Notes: generated from the letters alone by a model not told the origin. Counted from the first letter of the stretch, positions 37,240 through 47,942 are shown. The stretch: 64,000 nt of DNA from Pseudomonadota bacterium (GCA_029563075.1 JAKQTN010000050.1:62001-126000), one strand, 5' to 3'. Program-made: numbers and translations.

Positions 37240-38328
37240 TCAGGTGTTTTGAATCACAATATTCGGGAATTTGCTGCTGTGATCCAAGCTGGCATTGGCG
37301 ATTTTGATCGCAGCATTACGCGCGATTTCTTTGTAAATGCCGGCTATTTTTGAGTCAGGCGCAGCAATCACAGTGGGTTTGCCGCCATCCGTTTGTTCGC
37401 GGATGCTGATGTCCAGCGGCAAACTGCCGAGCAAATCGACATTGTAATCTTTACACATCGCTTCGCCACCGCCTGCGCCGAATATGTGTTCTTCATGCCC
37501 GCACTTAGAACATATGTGCGTGCTCATGTTTTCGACGATGCCTAAAATCGGGATGCCCACTTTCTCGAACATTTTCAAGCCCTTGCGTGCATCCAGCAGT
37601 GCAATATCCTGAGGCGTGGTGACGATAATTGCGCCTGTGACAGGGATTTTTTGCGCCAACGTGAGTTGGATATCGCCTGTGCCGGGCGGTAAATCGATGA
37701 CTAAGTAATCCAGGTCACGCCATTTGGTGTCACGCAACAACTGCTCCAGCGCCCCCGTCACCATTGGGCCACGCCATACCATAGGCGTATCAACATCTAC
37801 CAAAAAACCGATTGACATGGCTTGTATGCCATGAGAAACCATGGGTTCCATGCTTTTGCCGTCAACGCTTTCAGGGCGACCGCTGATGCCTAGCATCTGC
37901 GGCTGGCTGGGGCCGTAAATATCTGCATCCAGCAGGCCCACTGTCGCGCCTTCTGCGGCAAGTGCCAAGGCCAGATTGACTGAGGTAGTCGATTTTCCCA
38001 CGCCACCCTTACCCGAAGCCACGGCGATGATGTTTTTCACATTCGGCAGTAAAGTCACACCCTGCTGGGCTTTGTGCGCCGCGATGCGGCTGCCTATATT
38101 CACTGCCACATTGCCCACATCGGCCAGTTGTTTAAGATGATTTGTCACCAAAGCCTGCACATCGCTCATTACGCTTTTGGCGGGGTAGCCCAGCACAATA
38201 TCTACACTCACATTGTTGCCGCTAATCTGGATATTTTTGGCGGATTTGCCGGTAACAAAATCGCGCCCGGTATTGGGGTCAACCAGTTCTTTTAGCGCGT
38301 TCTGGATGTTGGTTTCTGTGATTGCCAT
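37240..38328 (-). CDS. apbC: Mrp/ApbC family iron-sulfur cluster carrier ATPase
   Basis: A 362-residue P-loop ATPase of the Mrp/NBP35 family that carries [4Fe-4S] clusters. An N-terminal DUF59 (MIP18-like) domain (about 1-85) precedes the deviant Walker A IAVASGKGGVGKSTTSVNLALAL near residue 100, LLDADIYGPSQPQMLG, VIDLPPGTGD, and the cluster-binding CSKC pair in MSTHICSKCGHEEHIFG near residue 275. Length is normal. It is divergent from metG (111 bases between starts), the arrangement known from many proteobacteria. Confidence 0.94.
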   Translation of the reverse strand: MAITETNIQNALKELVDPNTGRDFVTGKSAKNIQISGNNVSVDIVLGYPAKSVMSDVQALVTNHLKQLADVGNVAVNIGSRIAAHKAQQGVTLLPNVKNIIAVASGKGGVGKSTTSVNLALALAAEGATVGLLDADIYGPSQPQMLGISGRPESVDGKSMEPMVSHGIQAMSIGFLVDVDTPMVWRGPMVTGALEQLLRDTKWRDLDYLVIDLPPGTGDIQLTLAQKIPVTGAIIVTTPQDIALLDARKGLKMFEKVGIPILGIVENMSTHICSKCGHEEHIFGAGGGEAMCKDYNVDLLGSLPLDISIREQTDGGKPTVIAAPDSKIAGIYKEIARNAAIKIANASLDHSSKFPNIVIQNT

Positions 38329-38439
38329 AATGTTTGCATGCTTGATTTGAAAACCGCTATTTTAGCTGATGCCAATGCTTAAAGCGAAACATTGCTTAAT
38401 TTGCTAAAATAGCGCTTTAATTAATGAACAAAGCATTTT

Positions 38440-40494
38440 ATGGCGCGCAAGATTCTCGTTACCTCAGCTTTACCCTATGCCAATGGCAGCATTCATCTCG
38501 GGCATCTGGTGGAATATATTCAAACCGACATTTGGGTGCGTTTTCAAAAAATGCAGGGGCATACCGTGCATTACGTGTGTGCGGATGACACGCATGGCAC
38601 GCCGATTATGCTGCGCGCCGAGAAAGAGGGCATTACGCCGGAAGCCTTGATTGACGCGGTACATAAGGAACATAGTGCGGACTTTGCAGAGTTTTTGGTA
38701 GAGTTTGATAATTATTATTCGACTAATTCTGAAGAAAATCGCGTCTTATCCAGCGAAATTTATAAAAAGCTTAAAGCCAACGGCAAAATCGCTACCAAAA
38801 CCATTGAACAGTTTTACGACCCCGTTAAAAACATGTTCCTGCCGGACCGCTTTATCAAAGGCGAATGCCCGAAATGCCACGCGAAAGACCAATACGGCGA
38901 TTCATGCGAAGTGTGCGGCGCGACTTACAACCCGACCGAGCTGATTAATGCTTATTCGGCTGTTTCCGGTGCGGCACCTGTGCGCAAGGAGACGGAACAT
39001 TACTTTTTCAAACTCTCAGAATGTGAAGCGTTTCTGAAAGACTGGACACGTTCTGGCACATTGCAAGGCGAAGCTGCCAACAAAATGGGAGAGTGGTTCG
39101 AAAACGGCCTCAATGACTGGGACATTTCGCGCGATGCGCCATACTTTGGTTTTGAAATCCCTGATGCGCCTGGCAAGTATTTCTATGTATGGCTGGATGC
39201 GCCGATAGGCTACATGGCGAGCTTTAAAAATCTTTGTGAAAAGCAGAACTTGAACTTTGATGAATATTGGGCAAAAGACAGCAAAACAGAGCTTTACCAT
39301 TTCATCGGCAAAGACATCTTATACTTCCATGCATTATTCTGGCCAGCGACGCTTGAGTATAGCGGCCACCGCAAACCTACGCAAATCTTCGCACATGGTT
39401 TTTTAACCGTCAATGGTGAAAAAATGAGCAAATCGCGCGGCACGTTTATTACTGCGCGCAGCTATTTAGACCATATTAAAAACCCGGAATACTTGCGCTA
39501 TTACTACGCGGCTAAGCTCAATAGCACGATGGAAGACATCGACCTGAATCTGGAAGATTTTGTCGCGCGTGTCAATAGTGATTTGGTGGGTAAGTACATC
39601 AATATTGCGAGTCGTACTGCGGGGTTTATAAATAAGCGTTTTGATGGGAAACTATATCCCTCAGCAAATAATACTGTGATTTCAGAAATTAAATCGGCAG
39701 CGCAAACTGTTGAGGAAGCATACAGTGCGCGTGAATATGGCAAAGCCTTGCGGGAAATCATGCGCTTAAGTGATATTGCCAATGGATACGTCGCGGAGAA
39801 AGCGCCATGGGTCATTGCAAAGCAAGAGGGGCAAGACACAGTGCTGCAGCAGGTGTGTTCGGATGCGCTGGAGATGTTCCGATTGTTAACGCTTTATCTG
39901 AAACCCGTGCTGCCAAAATTAGCTGATCAAATTGAACAGTTTTTAAATATTGCCCCGTTAAACTGGCTGGCTGTAAGCGCTTCGTTACCAGTCCAACATC
40001 AGATTCAGTCTTACGAACATTTGATTACGCGTATCGATCCAAAACAAGTCGAAGCAATGGTAGAGGCCAATAAAGAAAGTTTGCAAGCTTCGCCACAACC
40101 GCACTCTGAGCAGCGCCATGCGGTGCATCAGCAGAACGAAGTAAAAGCGGATGCGGTAGAAGCTGAATACATCAGCATTGATGATTTTACCAAGGTGGAT
40201 TTGCGCATTGCCAAAATCGTCAGTGCCGAGCATGTGGAAGGGGCAGAGAAACTGCTCAAGCTCATGCTGGATATTGGCGAAGACCAGCCGCGCCAGGTGT
40301 TTGCAGGCATTAAATCGGCTTACGACCCGGCTACTTTGGTAGGACGTTTAACCGTGATGGTGGCCAATCTGGCCCCGCGTAAAATGAAATTCGGGATGAG
40401 TGAAGGTATGGTATTGGCAGCAAGTAATGAACTTGGCGGCCCTTTTATACTCTCACCAGATGTCGGCGCACAAGCTGGCATGCGCGTTAAATAA
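38440..40494 (+). CDS. metG: Methionyl-tRNA synthetase
   Basis: A 684-residue class Ia synthetase. HIGH-type motif [12 protein letters not shown] at residues 17-28, a zinc knuckle with four cysteines ([18 protein letters not shown] near residue 145), [14 protein letters not shown], and the KMSKS loop [11 protein letters not shown] near residue 330. The C-terminal tRNA-binding OB domain (about 580-684, [28 protein letters not shown]) is present, so it is the long dimeric form. It is divergent from apbC. The following glycine-zipper gene is 37 bases downstream. Confidence 0.96.
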   Translation: MARKILVTSALPYANGSIHLGHLVEYIQTDIWVRFQKMQGHTVHYVCADDTHGTPIMLRAEKEGITPEALIDAVHKEHSADFAEFLVEFDNYYSTNSEENRVLSSEIYKKLKANGKIATKTIEQFYDPVKNMFLPDRFIKGECPKCHAKDQYGDSCEVCGATYNPTELINAYSAVSGAAPVRKETEHYFFKLSECEAFLKDWTRSGTLQGEAANKMGEWFENGLNDWDISRDAPYFGFEIPDAPGKYFYVWLDAPIGYMASFKNLCEKQNLNFDEYWAKDSKTELYHFIGKDILYFHALFWPATLEYSGHRKPTQIFAHGFLTVNGEKMSKSRGTFITARSYLDHIKNPEYLRYYYAAKLNSTMEDIDLNLEDFVARVNSDLVGKYINIASRTAGFINKRFDGKLYPSANNTVISEIKSAAQTVEEAYSAREYGKALREIMRLSDIANGYVAEKAPWVIAKQEGQDTVLQQVCSDALEMFRLLTLYLKPVLPKLADQIEQFLNIAPLNWLAVSASLPVQHQIQSYEHLITRIDPKQVEAMVEANKESLQASPQPHSEQRHAVHQQNEVKADAVEAEYISIDDFTKVDLRIAKIVSAEHVEGAEKLLKLMLDIGEDQPRQVFAGIKSAYDPATLVGRLTVMVANLAPRKMKFGMSEGMVLAASNELGGPFILSPDVGAQAGMRVK

Positions 40495-40531
40495 TAACTA
40501 TTTTTTTCAAAGGTTTTAAAGGAGTTAACAA

Positions 40532-41011
40532 TTGAATATTAAAACAATTCATGCAGTTCTTATCGCTGGCGTATTGGCTAGCAGCAACGCATTTGCAGAG
40601 AATAGCAATGCTAAAACGGCTGTGGGCGGTGGTTTAGGCGCCGCTGCGGGCACTGCACTAGGCGGTGTGGTTGGGGGTAGAACTGGTGAAGTGATTGGCG
40701 GTGCCGTAGGCGGTGGCGTGGGTGGGGCAGTTACCACCAAAGGCGAAGGCCAGGCTGGAGCAGTGATTGGCGGCGCGGCGGGTGGTGCTACAGGTGCAGT
40801 GGTCGGGCGTAAAGTCAGCGGCAGCGGCACAGGTGCGGTGGTTGGCGCTGGCATTGGCGGGGCTGGTGGAGCGGTGGTAGGTAAAGTGATTGCCGAACCG
40901 GAAAAGACCTCGCATCATCATCATAAACGGCACTATAAGCATAAACACAAGCATGGCAAAGGCCATGCTTATGGGCATGATAAACATCATCATGAGCATC
41001 ATGATTGGTAG
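40532..41011 (+). CDS. Exported glycine-zipper protein with histidine-rich tail
   Basis: A 159-residue protein with a signal peptide (cleavage likely after NAFA near residue 22), a long region of about 90 residues of GxxxG/AxxxG glycine-zipper repeats (GGGLGAAAGTALGGVVGG and so on), and a C-terminal tail of about 35 residues with some 17 histidines plus many lysines. Glycine-zipper domains insert in or sit at membranes; the His-rich tail could bind nickel, zinc, copper or cobalt. TTG at 40532 with AAAGGAG upstream is the start. A strong terminator follows. Function is unknown. Confidence 0.75.
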   Translation: MNIKTIHAVLIAGVLASSNAFAENSNAKTAVGGGLGAAAGTALGGVVGGRTGEVIGGAVGGGVGGAVTTKGEGQAGAVIGGAAGGATGAVVGRKVSGSGTGAVVGAGIGGAGGAVVGKVIAEPEKTSHHHHKRHYKHKHKHGKGHAYGHDKHHHEHHDW

Positions 41012-41023
41012 GTAGATGCTAAC

Positions 41024-41055
41024 AATAAAAAAGCCCCGAAAGGGGCTTTTTTATT
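41024..41055. terminator. Bidirectional intrinsic terminator with GAAA tetraloop
   Basis: Arms 41024-41037 and 41042-41055 are perfectly complementary around a GAAA loop (GC-rich core GCCCC/GGGGC) and are flanked by A- and T-runs. It serves the glycine-zipper gene and the convergent helix-hairpin-helix gene. Confidence 0.92.
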
Positions 41056-41085
41056 GATGCTAGTACCTTAATTTTCTGTTTAAAA

Positions 41086-41733
41086 TTATTGCTTAGCTTT
41101 TGCTTCTGCGGCCTTTTTGTCTGCGGCTTTTTTGTCAGCTTCAGCTTTCTTGTCCGCTTTAGCGGTGTCTTCTGCTTTCATTTCCTTAGCTGGCTTGTCA
41201 GCTTTGGTAGATTTCGTTTCTTTTGCTTCTTTTGCTTTGTCAGATTTAGAATCTTTTTTGTCTTTAGATTCTTTAGTAGATTTTTCTTCCTTTACTTCTT
41301 TGCTATCAGCAGTTTTTCCACTGGCAGCCGCTTTTTCGGTGCCAACTGTTTTGGTTTTAGATTCCTTTACTTCCTTGCTGTCAGCCGTTTTGCCGCTAGC
41401 AGCCGCTTTCTCGGTGCCAACAGATTTGGTCTTAGTTTCTTTGGCCGGTTTGTCGGCTGCAGGTGCCGCAATGGTTGTTTTGCCGCTCACTGCAACATCT
41501 TTACGTACATTTTGTAATGTGACTGGGCCAACACCATCCACTTTTTCAAGTTCATCCACAGATTTAAAACCACCATGTTTTTTGCGGTAATCAATAATGG
41601 CTTGCGCTTTCACTGGGCCAATGCCTTCTAAGCTTTCCAACTCTTCTTGCGTTGCTGTATTTAAGTTAACAGCCGCAAAGGCACTGAAACTGAATGCCAT
41701 AGAAGCTAACAATGCTAATAACAATTTTTTCAT
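41086..41733 (-). CDS. Exported ComEA-like helix-hairpin-helix protein with Lys/Glu-rich repetitive tail
   Basis: A 215-residue protein: signal peptide (cleavage near AFA, residue 20), a ComEA-type double helix-hairpin-helix domain (about 21-80, [35 protein letters not shown] and [12 protein letters not shown]) and a tail of about 135 residues very rich in Lys, Glu, Ala, Asp. The HhH domain binds DNA non-specifically, so a role in DNA uptake or periplasmic DNA binding is plausible. The tail contains two 25-residue tandem repeats, listed separately. Such a long charged tail is not part of standard short ComEA proteins. Confidence 0.8.
   Translation of the reverse strand: MKKLLLALLASMAFSFSAFAAVNLNTATQEELESLEGIGPVKAQAIIDYRKKHGGFKSVDELEKVDGVGPVTLQNVRKDVAVSGKTTIAAPAADKPAKETKTKSVGTEKAAASGKTADSKEVKESKTKTVGTEKAAASGKTADSKEVKEEKSTKESKDKKDSKSDKAKEAKETKSTKADKPAKEMKAEDTAKADKKAEADKKAADKKAAEAKAKQ
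41291..41440. repeat. Two 75-bp in-frame tandem repeats in the HhH protein gene
   Basis: Units starting at 41291 and 41366 are close copies, encoding the 25-residue repeat with core [20 protein letters not shown]. Differences between copies are mostly synonymous, which suggests an older duplication kept under selection. Confidence 0.85.
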
Positions 41734-41904
41734 TTTTGATTCTCCGTGTTATAAAACTGGTAAGTAAAGAACTTCTTTTTTTAATAAAAACATGCGGTTG
41801 TAATCATAACTTAAATAATCTGCACATTACAAACTGCCACCACGTACAACGACATCATGCCACATTCAAGCTTACGCCAAGCTTACATTGCTAAATTACT
41901 CAGC
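41734..41904. other. Spacer between the HhH protein gene and pyrF
   Basis: 171 bases without open reading frame. It must hold the promoter of the HhH gene (minus strand) and any terminator of pyrF. A short direct repeat AAGCTTACGCC/AAGCTTAC occurs near 41869-41886. I see no clear terminator hairpin. Confidence 0.4.
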
Positions 41905-42606
41905 TTATAGCAAACATTCAGCATTAATTGCTTCCAGTGCTTTAAGCGGGTCTGCCGCCTGTGTAATCGGCCGGCCTATCACTAAATAGCTAACACCCAA
42001 GTGCAAGGCCTGGCTGGGCGTGACAACGCGCGATTGGTCGTCCTGGTTGACATGAAGGGGGCGTATGCCAGGTGTGACCAGCATAAAGTTATCAGGCAGA
42101 TACTGTTTTAACAATTGCGCCTCAAGCGCAGAACATACCACGCCATGCAGGCCTGCTTGCTGCGTTAATCTGGCGAGCTTCAGCACCTGGTTTTCTACAC
42201 GGTCTTCGATGCCAATTTCGTTCAAACTGGCCTGATTCATGCTGGTAAGCACCGTGACTGCGATTAAATAGGGTTTCCGGCTGCTTTTATTCACGCCCTC
42301 AAGCGCGGCCTGCATCATGGCGCTGCCGCCGCTGGCATGCACGTTGAGCATCCATACGCCCAGATTGCTGGCAGCTTCGCAGGCTTTGGCAACGGTGTTA
42401 GGAATGTCATGAAACTTAAGGTCCAAGAAGACCTTGAAGTCCTTGGCGATTAGTTTTTCAACCAATTGCGGCCCGGCTGCGGTAAACAGCTCTTTGCCTA
42501 CCTTAAGTTTGCACAGCGCCGGGTCCAGTTGATTCACCAGCTTAAGTGCACTGGCGGCATCGGCATAATCCAGTGCGACAATTACTTTACTGTCATTATT
42601 TTGCAT
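41905..42606 (-). CDS. pyrF: Orotidine 5'-phosphate decarboxylase
   Basis: A 233-residue TIM-barrel enzyme that converts OMP to [20 protein letters not shown] at the N-terminus, [22 protein letters not shown], the catalytic [16 protein letters not shown] (Asp-Lys-Asp array) near residue 65, LVTPGIRP and [11 protein letters not shown] for the phosphate. Length matches E. coli PyrF. It overlaps lapB by 11 bases and is downstream of it, as in E. coli (lapA-lapB-pyrF). Confidence 0.96.
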   Translation of the reverse strand: MQNNDSKVIVALDYADAASALKLVNQLDPALCKLKVGKELFTAAGPQLVEKLIAKDFKVFLDLKFHDIPNTVAKACEAASNLGVWMLNVHASGGSAMMQAALEGVNKSSRKPYLIAVTVLTSMNQASLNEIGIEDRVENQVLKLARLTQQAGLHGVVCSALEAQLLKQYLPDNFMLVTPGIRPLHVNQDDQSRVVTPSQALHLGVSYLVIGRPITQAADPLKALEAINAECLL

Positions 42607-43798
42607 TATTTTTCTTAATAGTCATTTCACGGCTAACCGCCTCAGAAGGTTCGGCAGGCAAAGATTCCCAAGCATTGCAGGCTGGGCATTGCCAGTGGTA
42701 TTGCTTGGCGCGGAAGCCACATTGATTGCAGTGATAAGCGGCGCGGTTGCCAATGGCATTGCGCACAGTTTGCTGCATGAGCTGAATATCCTGGTTATTG
42801 ACGTCATCAGCCATTGCGCGTGCCTGCAAAAGCTGATCCAGTGTCGTGAGGCTAGGCTGGCGTATCAGTTCGTTTCTGGCGAGTCTGGCCGCTTTTTCTG
42901 CGCCTTCCTCGGCCAATGTCGCTTCGTACAGCACTGACATGAGCGAAGGCAGTTTATAGGTTTCCAGATAAGTGTTGAGCTGCACTAAGCCCTCGTTCAG
43001 GCTGTCCATCGCACGGTAACTTTTGAGCATTTTACCTGCGACCAGTCCTAGGTATTCTGGTTGCTGAAACTCGATACGCTTCCAATGCGTAATAGCCGCC
43101 TGGTGTGCACCTTCTGTCGTTTCCAGGTCGCCCAATAATACATTGGCGCGCACGCAGTTTTTGTTCGCATCCAGGGCGAAGGCTAATTGCTTGCGTGCAG
43201 CATCGTGGTTTTGCGCGATAATCTCATTCATGGCCAATTCGCAATAATATTGCGCGATCTCCCGCCTGAAAGGCACGCCAGACAAGCGCTCCAGCTCGGT
43301 CGCAGTGTCAATGGCCTGTATCCATTCGCGTTCGCGCACATAAATCTCCAGCAAAGCGCGCAGGGCGGGTTGGCGGTAACGTGTGTCATCCAGGCCTTTA
43401 AACAGCTCCTCGGCGCGGTCGAACAAGCCGGCTTTTAGATAATCCTGTGCCAGCTCTGCTTTTACTGCGCTTTTTTGGTTGGGGGTGAGTTCTTTTTTTT
43501 CCAGCAGATTCAGGTGCATGTTGATCGCGCGGTCCGTTTCGCCGGTGCGCCTGAACAGGCTGCCAAGCGCAAAATGTAACTCAAGGGAGTCGGTATTGGC
43601 CTGCACGGCTTCAGAAAAGGCTTCTACCGCCTTATCGTGCTGGTCGCTGATCAGAAAGTTCAAGCCCTTGAAGTAGGCCGCCGGCAGGGTGGTGGATTCA
43701 GACAGCAGCTGTTTAATATCGACCCGCGCGGCTATCCAGCCCAGTGTGAAAAACAGCGGCAGGACTAGCAACCACCAATATTCGAATTCAACCGTCAT
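42596..43798 (-). CDS. lapB: Lipopolysaccharide assembly protein LapB (YciM)
   Basis: A 400-residue protein that controls LpxC stability and LPS assembly at the inner membrane. An N-terminal membrane anchor (about 6-24), tandem TPR repeats (about 40-350) and a C-terminal rubredoxin-like zinc site [21 protein letters not shown] near residue 360 are visible, the full LapB layout. The usual partner gene lapA is missing between ihfB and lapB; the 153-base gap there only holds a terminator. An 11-base overlap links it to pyrF. Confidence 0.93.
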   Translation of the reverse strand: MTVEFEYWWLLVLPLFFTLGWIAARVDIKQLLSESTTLPAAYFKGLNFLISDQHDKAVEAFSEAVQANTDSLELHFALGSLFRRTGETDRAINMHLNLLEKKELTPNQKSAVKAELAQDYLKAGLFDRAEELFKGLDDTRYRQPALRALLEIYVREREWIQAIDTATELERLSGVPFRREIAQYYCELAMNEIIAQNHDAARKQLAFALDANKNCVRANVLLGDLETTEGAHQAAITHWKRIEFQQPEYLGLVAGKMLKSYRAMDSLNEGLVQLNTYLETYKLPSLMSVLYEATLAEEGAEKAARLARNELIRQPSLTTLDQLLQARAMADDVNNQDIQLMQQTVRNAIGNRAAYHCNQCGFRAKQYHWQCPACNAWESLPAEPSEAVSREMTIKKNNAK

Positions 43799-43894
43799 TT
43801 TGCTTTAAATTGGATTAGATAACGTCATTTTACCTAAGCCGGAGCATACTGGCTAATCATTCTACTCAAGCTGTAAAAATTGAAGGCATAAAAA

Positions 43895-43920
43895 AACGGC
43901 GCTTTATTGCAAGCGCCGTT
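43895..43920 (-). terminator. Intrinsic terminator after ihfB
   Basis: On the minus strand 10-bp arms AACGGCGCTT/AAGCGCCGTT (43911-43920 and 43895-43904) with a 6-base loop are followed by a run of T. It closes the rpsA-ihfB unit, so lapB-pyrF needs its own promoter within 43799-43890, which otherwise shows no gene. Confidence 0.85.
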
Positions 43921-43951
43921 TATTGAAACAGAACAAATGTAGGTTACAGCT

Positions 43952-44236
43952 TTATGAAGCTGAGTCCACACGATCACGTAATTCTTTGCCTGCTTTAAAG
44001 TGAGGTACATGCTTTGCAGGCACCTGCACTTTGCTGCCAGTTTTTGGATTACGCCCTAAACGCGGCGGACGATAATTCAGACTGAAACTACCAAACCCAC
44101 GGATTTCGATGCGTTCTCCAGTCGATAAGTTGTCGGTCATCGCATCTAAAATCGCTTTGACTGACAACTCGGCATCCTTCACTACTAATTGCGGAAAGCG
44201 CTCTGCTAATAGATTAATTAATTCAGACTTTGTCAT
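43952..44236 (-). CDS. ihfB: Integration host factor subunit beta
   Basis: A 94-residue HU/IHF-family DNA-bending protein. [17 protein letters not shown], the beta-arm region [48 protein letters not shown] with the intercalating proline in RNPKTG, all fit IhfB. It lies 39 bases after rpsA on the same strand, the standard rpsA-ihfB pair, and ends with a strong terminator. It acts with IhfA, which is not in the window. Confidence 0.95.
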   Translation of the reverse strand: MTKSELINLLAERFPQLVVKDAELSVKAILDAMTDNLSTGERIEIRGFGSFSLNYRPPRLGRNPKTGSKVQVPAKHVPHFKAGKELRDRVDSAS

Positions 44237-44275
44237 GGCTTATGCTTGCCTTTTTAGTTTAATTTTAAAAAACTA

Positions 44276-45787
44276 TTATTTCTTGCTGTCTAATTTAGCT
44301 TTGAGCAATGCGCCAAGATTGGTAGTACCGGCTGCGGCAGCATTATCTTCGGCCTTAGTGTCCTCTGCCTTGGTTTTTGCTGATTTAGCTTTTGGTTTGA
44401 CCGCTTTTTCTTCAGTAGAAGCAGATGAAGCACCTGATGGATCTTCAGTTAGCTGTTTCACGCCCAAAGAAATGCGTTCTTTTTCCACATCAATGGCCAG
44501 GATCACGGCTTGTAACTCATCCCCTTTTTTGAAGTTACGAATCGCTTCTTCGCCGGTCTGTGTCCAAGACAGGTCAGACAAATGCACTAAACCATCGATA
44601 CCGCCTGGCAAGCCAATAAATACGCCAAAGTCGGTGATAGACTTGATTTGACCGGAAACTTTGTCGCCCTTGGCGTGGGTGGCTGAGAAGTCATCCCATG
44701 GATTCGGCTTACATTGTTTCATGCCGAGTGATAAACGACGGCGATCTTCGTCAATCTCAAGAATCATCACTTCCACTTCGTCGCCCAATTGTGCGATTTT
44801 GCCCGGATGGATATTTTTGTTGGTCCAGTCCATTTCTGAAACGTGTACCAAACCTTCGATGCCTGGCTCTACTTCAACAAACGCGCCGTAATCTGTCAGG
44901 TTTGAAACCTTGCCGAATAAGCGTGTGCCTACTGGGTAACGGCGTGTTAATGCCACCCATGGATCATCGCCTAATTGTTTGATGCCGAGTGAAACGCGAT
45001 TTTTTTCTTGATCGAATTTCAGGATTTTCGCTTCAACTTCTTCGCCAACTGTGAGTACTTCAGATGGGTGTTTGACGCGGCGCCATGCCAAGTCGGTGAT
45101 ATGAAGCAAGCCGTCAATGCCGCCTAAATCCACAAATGCACCGTAATCGGTGATGTTTTTAACGATGCCTTTAACAACAGCGCCTTCTGTCAGCGTGCCC
45201 ATCAAGGCTTCGCGATCAGCGCCCATGCTGACTTCCATCACGGCACGGCGGGAAACCACGATGTTGTTACGTTTGCGGTCTAATTTGATTACTTTGAAAT
45301 CCCATTCTTTATTTTCGAATGGTGTAGTGTCCTTCACAGGGCGTACGTCAACCAATGAACCTGGCAGGAATGCCATGATGCCATTGACCGAAACGCGCAG
45401 GCCACCTTTAACTTTACCGCTCACAAAGCCTTTAACAACACGGCCTTCGTTCATTGCATCTTCCAAATCAAGCCAGGCTTCCATTTTCTTCGCTTTTTCG
45501 CGAGAAAGTTGAGTAGAGCCAAAGCCGTCTTCGAGCTTTTCGATACATACCTTTACGAAGTCGCCTACGGCAACTTCAAGCTCGCCTTGAGCGTTTTTGA
45601 ATTCGTTAGCGTCGATCACGCTTTCAGATTTAAGACCCGCATTCACGATGACATGGTCGTTATCGATTGAAACAACCTCGGCGGTGATTACCTCGCCAGA
45701 GCGCATTTCTTGGCGCGCTAAGCTTTCTTCAAAAAGCGCGGCAAAGGATTCCATTGAAGATGGAGTTGATTTAGAAGTAGAAGCCAT
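44276..45787 (-). CDS. rpsA: 30S ribosomal protein S1, five-domain form
   Basis: A 503-residue S1. Domains are, roughly: S1-1 (18-90), S1-2 (105-172), S1-3 (190-260), S1-4 (276-348) and S1-5 (362-436), matching E. coli S1 domains 1-5 in order, including [21 protein letters not shown] and [17 protein letters not shown]. After [10 protein letters not shown], where E. coli continues into domain 6, this protein passes into a Lys/Ala/Asp-rich linker and ends [17 protein letters not shown]. It is about 55 residues shorter than E. coli S1 (557). S1 unwinds and docks mRNA on the ribosome. It is cotranscribed with ihfB. Confidence 0.94.
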   Translation of the reverse strand: MASTSKSTPSSMESFAALFEESLARQEMRSGEVITAEVVSIDNDHVIVNAGLKSESVIDANEFKNAQGELEVAVGDFVKVCIEKLEDGFGSTQLSREKAKKMEAWLDLEDAMNEGRVVKGFVSGKVKGGLRVSVNGIMAFLPGSLVDVRPVKDTTPFENKEWDFKVIKLDRKRNNIVVSRRAVMEVSMGADREALMGTLTEGAVVKGIVKNITDYGAFVDLGGIDGLLHITDLAWRRVKHPSEVLTVGEEVEAKILKFDQEKNRVSLGIKQLGDDPWVALTRRYPVGTRLFGKVSNLTDYGAFVEVEPGIEGLVHVSEMDWTNKNIHPGKIAQLGDEVEVMILEIDEDRRRLSLGMKQCKPNPWDDFSATHAKGDKVSGQIKSITDFGVFIGLPGGIDGLVHLSDLSWTQTGEEAIRNFKKGDELQAVILAIDVEKERISLGVKQLTEDPSGASSASTEEKAVKPKAKSAKTKAEDTKAEDNAAAAGTTNLGALLKAKLDSKK

Positions 45788-45952
45788 TAAATTAAAGATA
45801 CCTAAAAGTTCCCACCTAGCAGTGGGGCAGTTAATTAAACGTTATGTGCTCTTGATTTGAATGTGAGAACATAACACGAACCGCGCATACTACACAAAAA
45901 ATAGCTTATGTTCAATGACTTAAACCATTTTTAGCTAAATAAATTAGAATTT
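45788..45952. other. Leader and promoter region of rpsA-ihfB
   Basis: 165 bases, AT-rich near cmk, without open reading frame. It contains the promoter of rpsA and possibly the autoregulatory leader expected for S1 genes; I could not define either from motifs. Confidence 0.35.
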
Positions 45953-46636
45953 TTATGAAATATTTTTATAGGCGGCGAGAACAAATTCTACGGCTTGGTC
46001 AATTGTGCGATGGGTGGTGTCTAGCAGGACCGCATCTGGCGTTTGAATGAGCGGTGCTGCGCTGCGCTGGCTATCGCGCAGATCGCGCTGTTGCAAATCG
46101 CGCAGAATCTGAGCGTAATCGGCGGCAAGGCCTTTTCCAATAAGCTGCTTGTAGCGCCGTTCAGCACGTACTTCTACGCTGGCGGTAAGGAAGATTTTGA
46201 GTTTTGCATCGGTAAAAACTACGCTGGCCATATCGCGCCCATCGGCTACCAGGCCTGGCGATTGGCGGAAACTTTGCTGCAAGGCAAATAAGGCGTCACG
46301 CACTTGTGGATGAACCGCCACCTCAGACGCGCCACGGCTCATTTCTTCGCTGCGTACCGCTTCGGTAATCAGTGCATTATTCAAATAAATTTCACCTTCT
46401 TTGAACCGAATTTGCAGCGACTCTGCCAGCTTGCCAAGCGCTTCGGCATGGCTCCACGCGATGTTGTTCTGTTGCGCAGCAAATGCCACGATGCGATACA
46501 GCGCGCCGGAATCCAGATAATGAAAGCCGAGTTTTTCTGCGACCAGTTGGGCAACGGTGCCTTTGCCGCTGGCAGAAGGGCCGTCAATCGCGATGACGGG
46601 AATAGGATTAGCTGACAATTTTTGCAAACTCTTCAA
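45953..46636 (-). CDS. cmk: Cytidylate kinase
   Basis: A 227-residue NMP kinase that phosphorylates CMP and dCMP. P-loop [32 protein letters not shown] near residue 18, [36 protein letters not shown] and the RDxRDSxRxxAPL-like [14 protein letters not shown] near residue 185 are diagnostic. The start overlaps the end of aroA by 29 bases, so the two are coupled. It precedes rpsA in the conserved aroA-cmk-rpsA order. Confidence 0.95.
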   Translation of the reverse strand: MKSLQKLSANPIPVIAIDGPSASGKGTVAQLVAEKLGFHYLDSGALYRIVAFAAQQNNIAWSHAEALGKLAESLQIRFKEGEIYLNNALITEAVRSEEMSRGASEVAVHPQVRDALFALQQSFRQSPGLVADGRDMASVVFTDAKLKIFLTASVEVRAERRYKQLIGKGLAADYAQILRDLQQRDLRDSQRSAAPLIQTPDAVLLDTTHRTIDQAVEFVLAAYKNIS

Positions 46637-47921
46637 AATAGTTGGGGAAAGTTTTTGCTACGCATTTTGGGTCGTTGATGGTAATCGGCACGCCACCCAA
46701 ACTTACTAGAGAAAAACACATCGCCATGCGGTGGTCGTCGTAGGTGTCAATAACGGCATTGGGCGTGAGTTTTTCCGGCGGCGTGATTTTGATGTAATCC
46801 GCGCCTTCCTCAACAATCGCGCCCACTTTGCGCAATTCTGTTGCCATGGCGGCGATACGGTCGGTTTCTTTCACACGCCAGCTGGCGATGTTTCTGAGGG
46901 TTGTTGTGCCTTCTGCAAATAATGCCATGATGGCAAGCGTCATTGCGGCATCGGGGATGTGGTTGCAGTCTAGGTCAAAGCCCTTAATTTTTTGCTTTGG
47001 TGCTGTAACCATAATCATGCTAGAAGAATAAATGATAGGAATACCAATTTTTTGTAATTCTTCGGCAAATTTAACGTCACCTTGTATGCTGTTGTTGTCG
47101 ACACCCACCACACCTAAACCCATCTGAATGGGATTGTGGCACGCAATTGCGCCGGCAGCCAAGAAATAGGAAGCGCTGGAAGCATCGCCCTCCACGTCAA
47201 TAATGACGGGGTTTTGGTAATGGCTGTTAGCAGGGATGGTGAAGCGTTGCCAGCCCTTACGCAGCACATGTACACCAAATTTCGCCATTAGGTTAAGTGT
47301 GATTTCGATATAAGGCTTGGAAATCAATTCGCTGACGACTTCTATATCAGCTTGCTTGCCGGTTAGTGGCAGCGCCATCAAGAGGGCGGTCAAAAACTGG
47401 CTGGAAACATCGCCGCGAATTTTAATCGGTTTGCTCACATCAATGTTGGCAGGAGAGATTTTAAGCGGTGGGAAACCTTCATTACCCAAGTATTCAATAT
47501 TCGCGCCAATTTGGCGTAGTGCATCCACCAAATCGCCAATCGGCCGCTCGTGCATGCGCGGCACACCGGATAGCGTGTAATGCCCGCCGGATAAGGCAAG
47601 CGCGGCGGTGAGCGGGCGAAAGGCCGTACCTGCATTGCCTAGAAACAAATCCACAGACTTTTCAGCGCTGCCTTTGTTGGGGAAATTGCCGTCGCAGCCT
47701 TTTACAAGCAGGCCACCGCTTGTACTGTCAATTGCAATGCCAAGTAGTTTTAGTGTGTCGAGCATTCTTGCTGTATCGTCCGATTCCAGCAAATTATGAA
47801 CGACTGTGCCGCTATTCCCGAGTGCGGCCAGCAAAAGTGTGCGATTTGAAATGCTTTTAGAGCCTGGAAGTTTTACCGTGCCTTCGGCGCGGCTGGCTGC
47901 TGGTAGAGTAAGTTGTTCCAT
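46608..47921 (-). CDS. aroA: 5-enolpyruvylshikimate-3-phosphate synthase
   Basis: A 437-residue EPSP synthase of the shikimate pathway. [18 protein letters not shown] near the N-terminus, [17 protein letters not shown] (the GNAGTA loop) near residue 95, [16 protein letters not shown], and the C-terminal [22 protein letters not shown] and [12 protein letters not shown] are present. The glycine in GNAGTA and arginine in RPL indicate a class I, glyphosate-sensitive type. It is between tyrA (21 bases upstream) and cmk (29-base overlap). Confidence 0.96.
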   Translation of the reverse strand: MEQLTLPAASRAEGTVKLPGSKSISNRTLLLAALGNSGTVVHNLLESDDTARMLDTLKLLGIAIDSTSGGLLVKGCDGNFPNKGSAEKSVDLFLGNAGTAFRPLTAALALSGGHYTLSGVPRMHERPIGDLVDALRQIGANIEYLGNEGFPPLKISPANIDVSKPIKIRGDVSSQFLTALLMALPLTGKQADIEVVSELISKPYIEITLNLMAKFGVHVLRKGWQRFTIPANSHYQNPVIIDVEGDASSASYFLAAGAIACHNPIQMGLGVVGVDNNSIQGDVKFAEELQKIGIPIIYSSSMIMVTAPKQKIKGFDLDCNHIPDAAMTLAIMALFAEGTTTLRNIASWRVKETDRIAAMATELRKVGAIVEEGADYIKITPPEKLTPNAVIDTYDDHRMAMCFSLVSLGGVPITINDPKCVAKTFPNYFEEFAKIVS

Positions 47922-47942
47922 TTTTGTTCTATTTCTTTAGTG

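Noticed and set aside
41291-41440. CRISPR-like tandem repeats
   Set aside because: Two contiguous 75-bp units without spacers, in frame within a coding gene; no cas genes.
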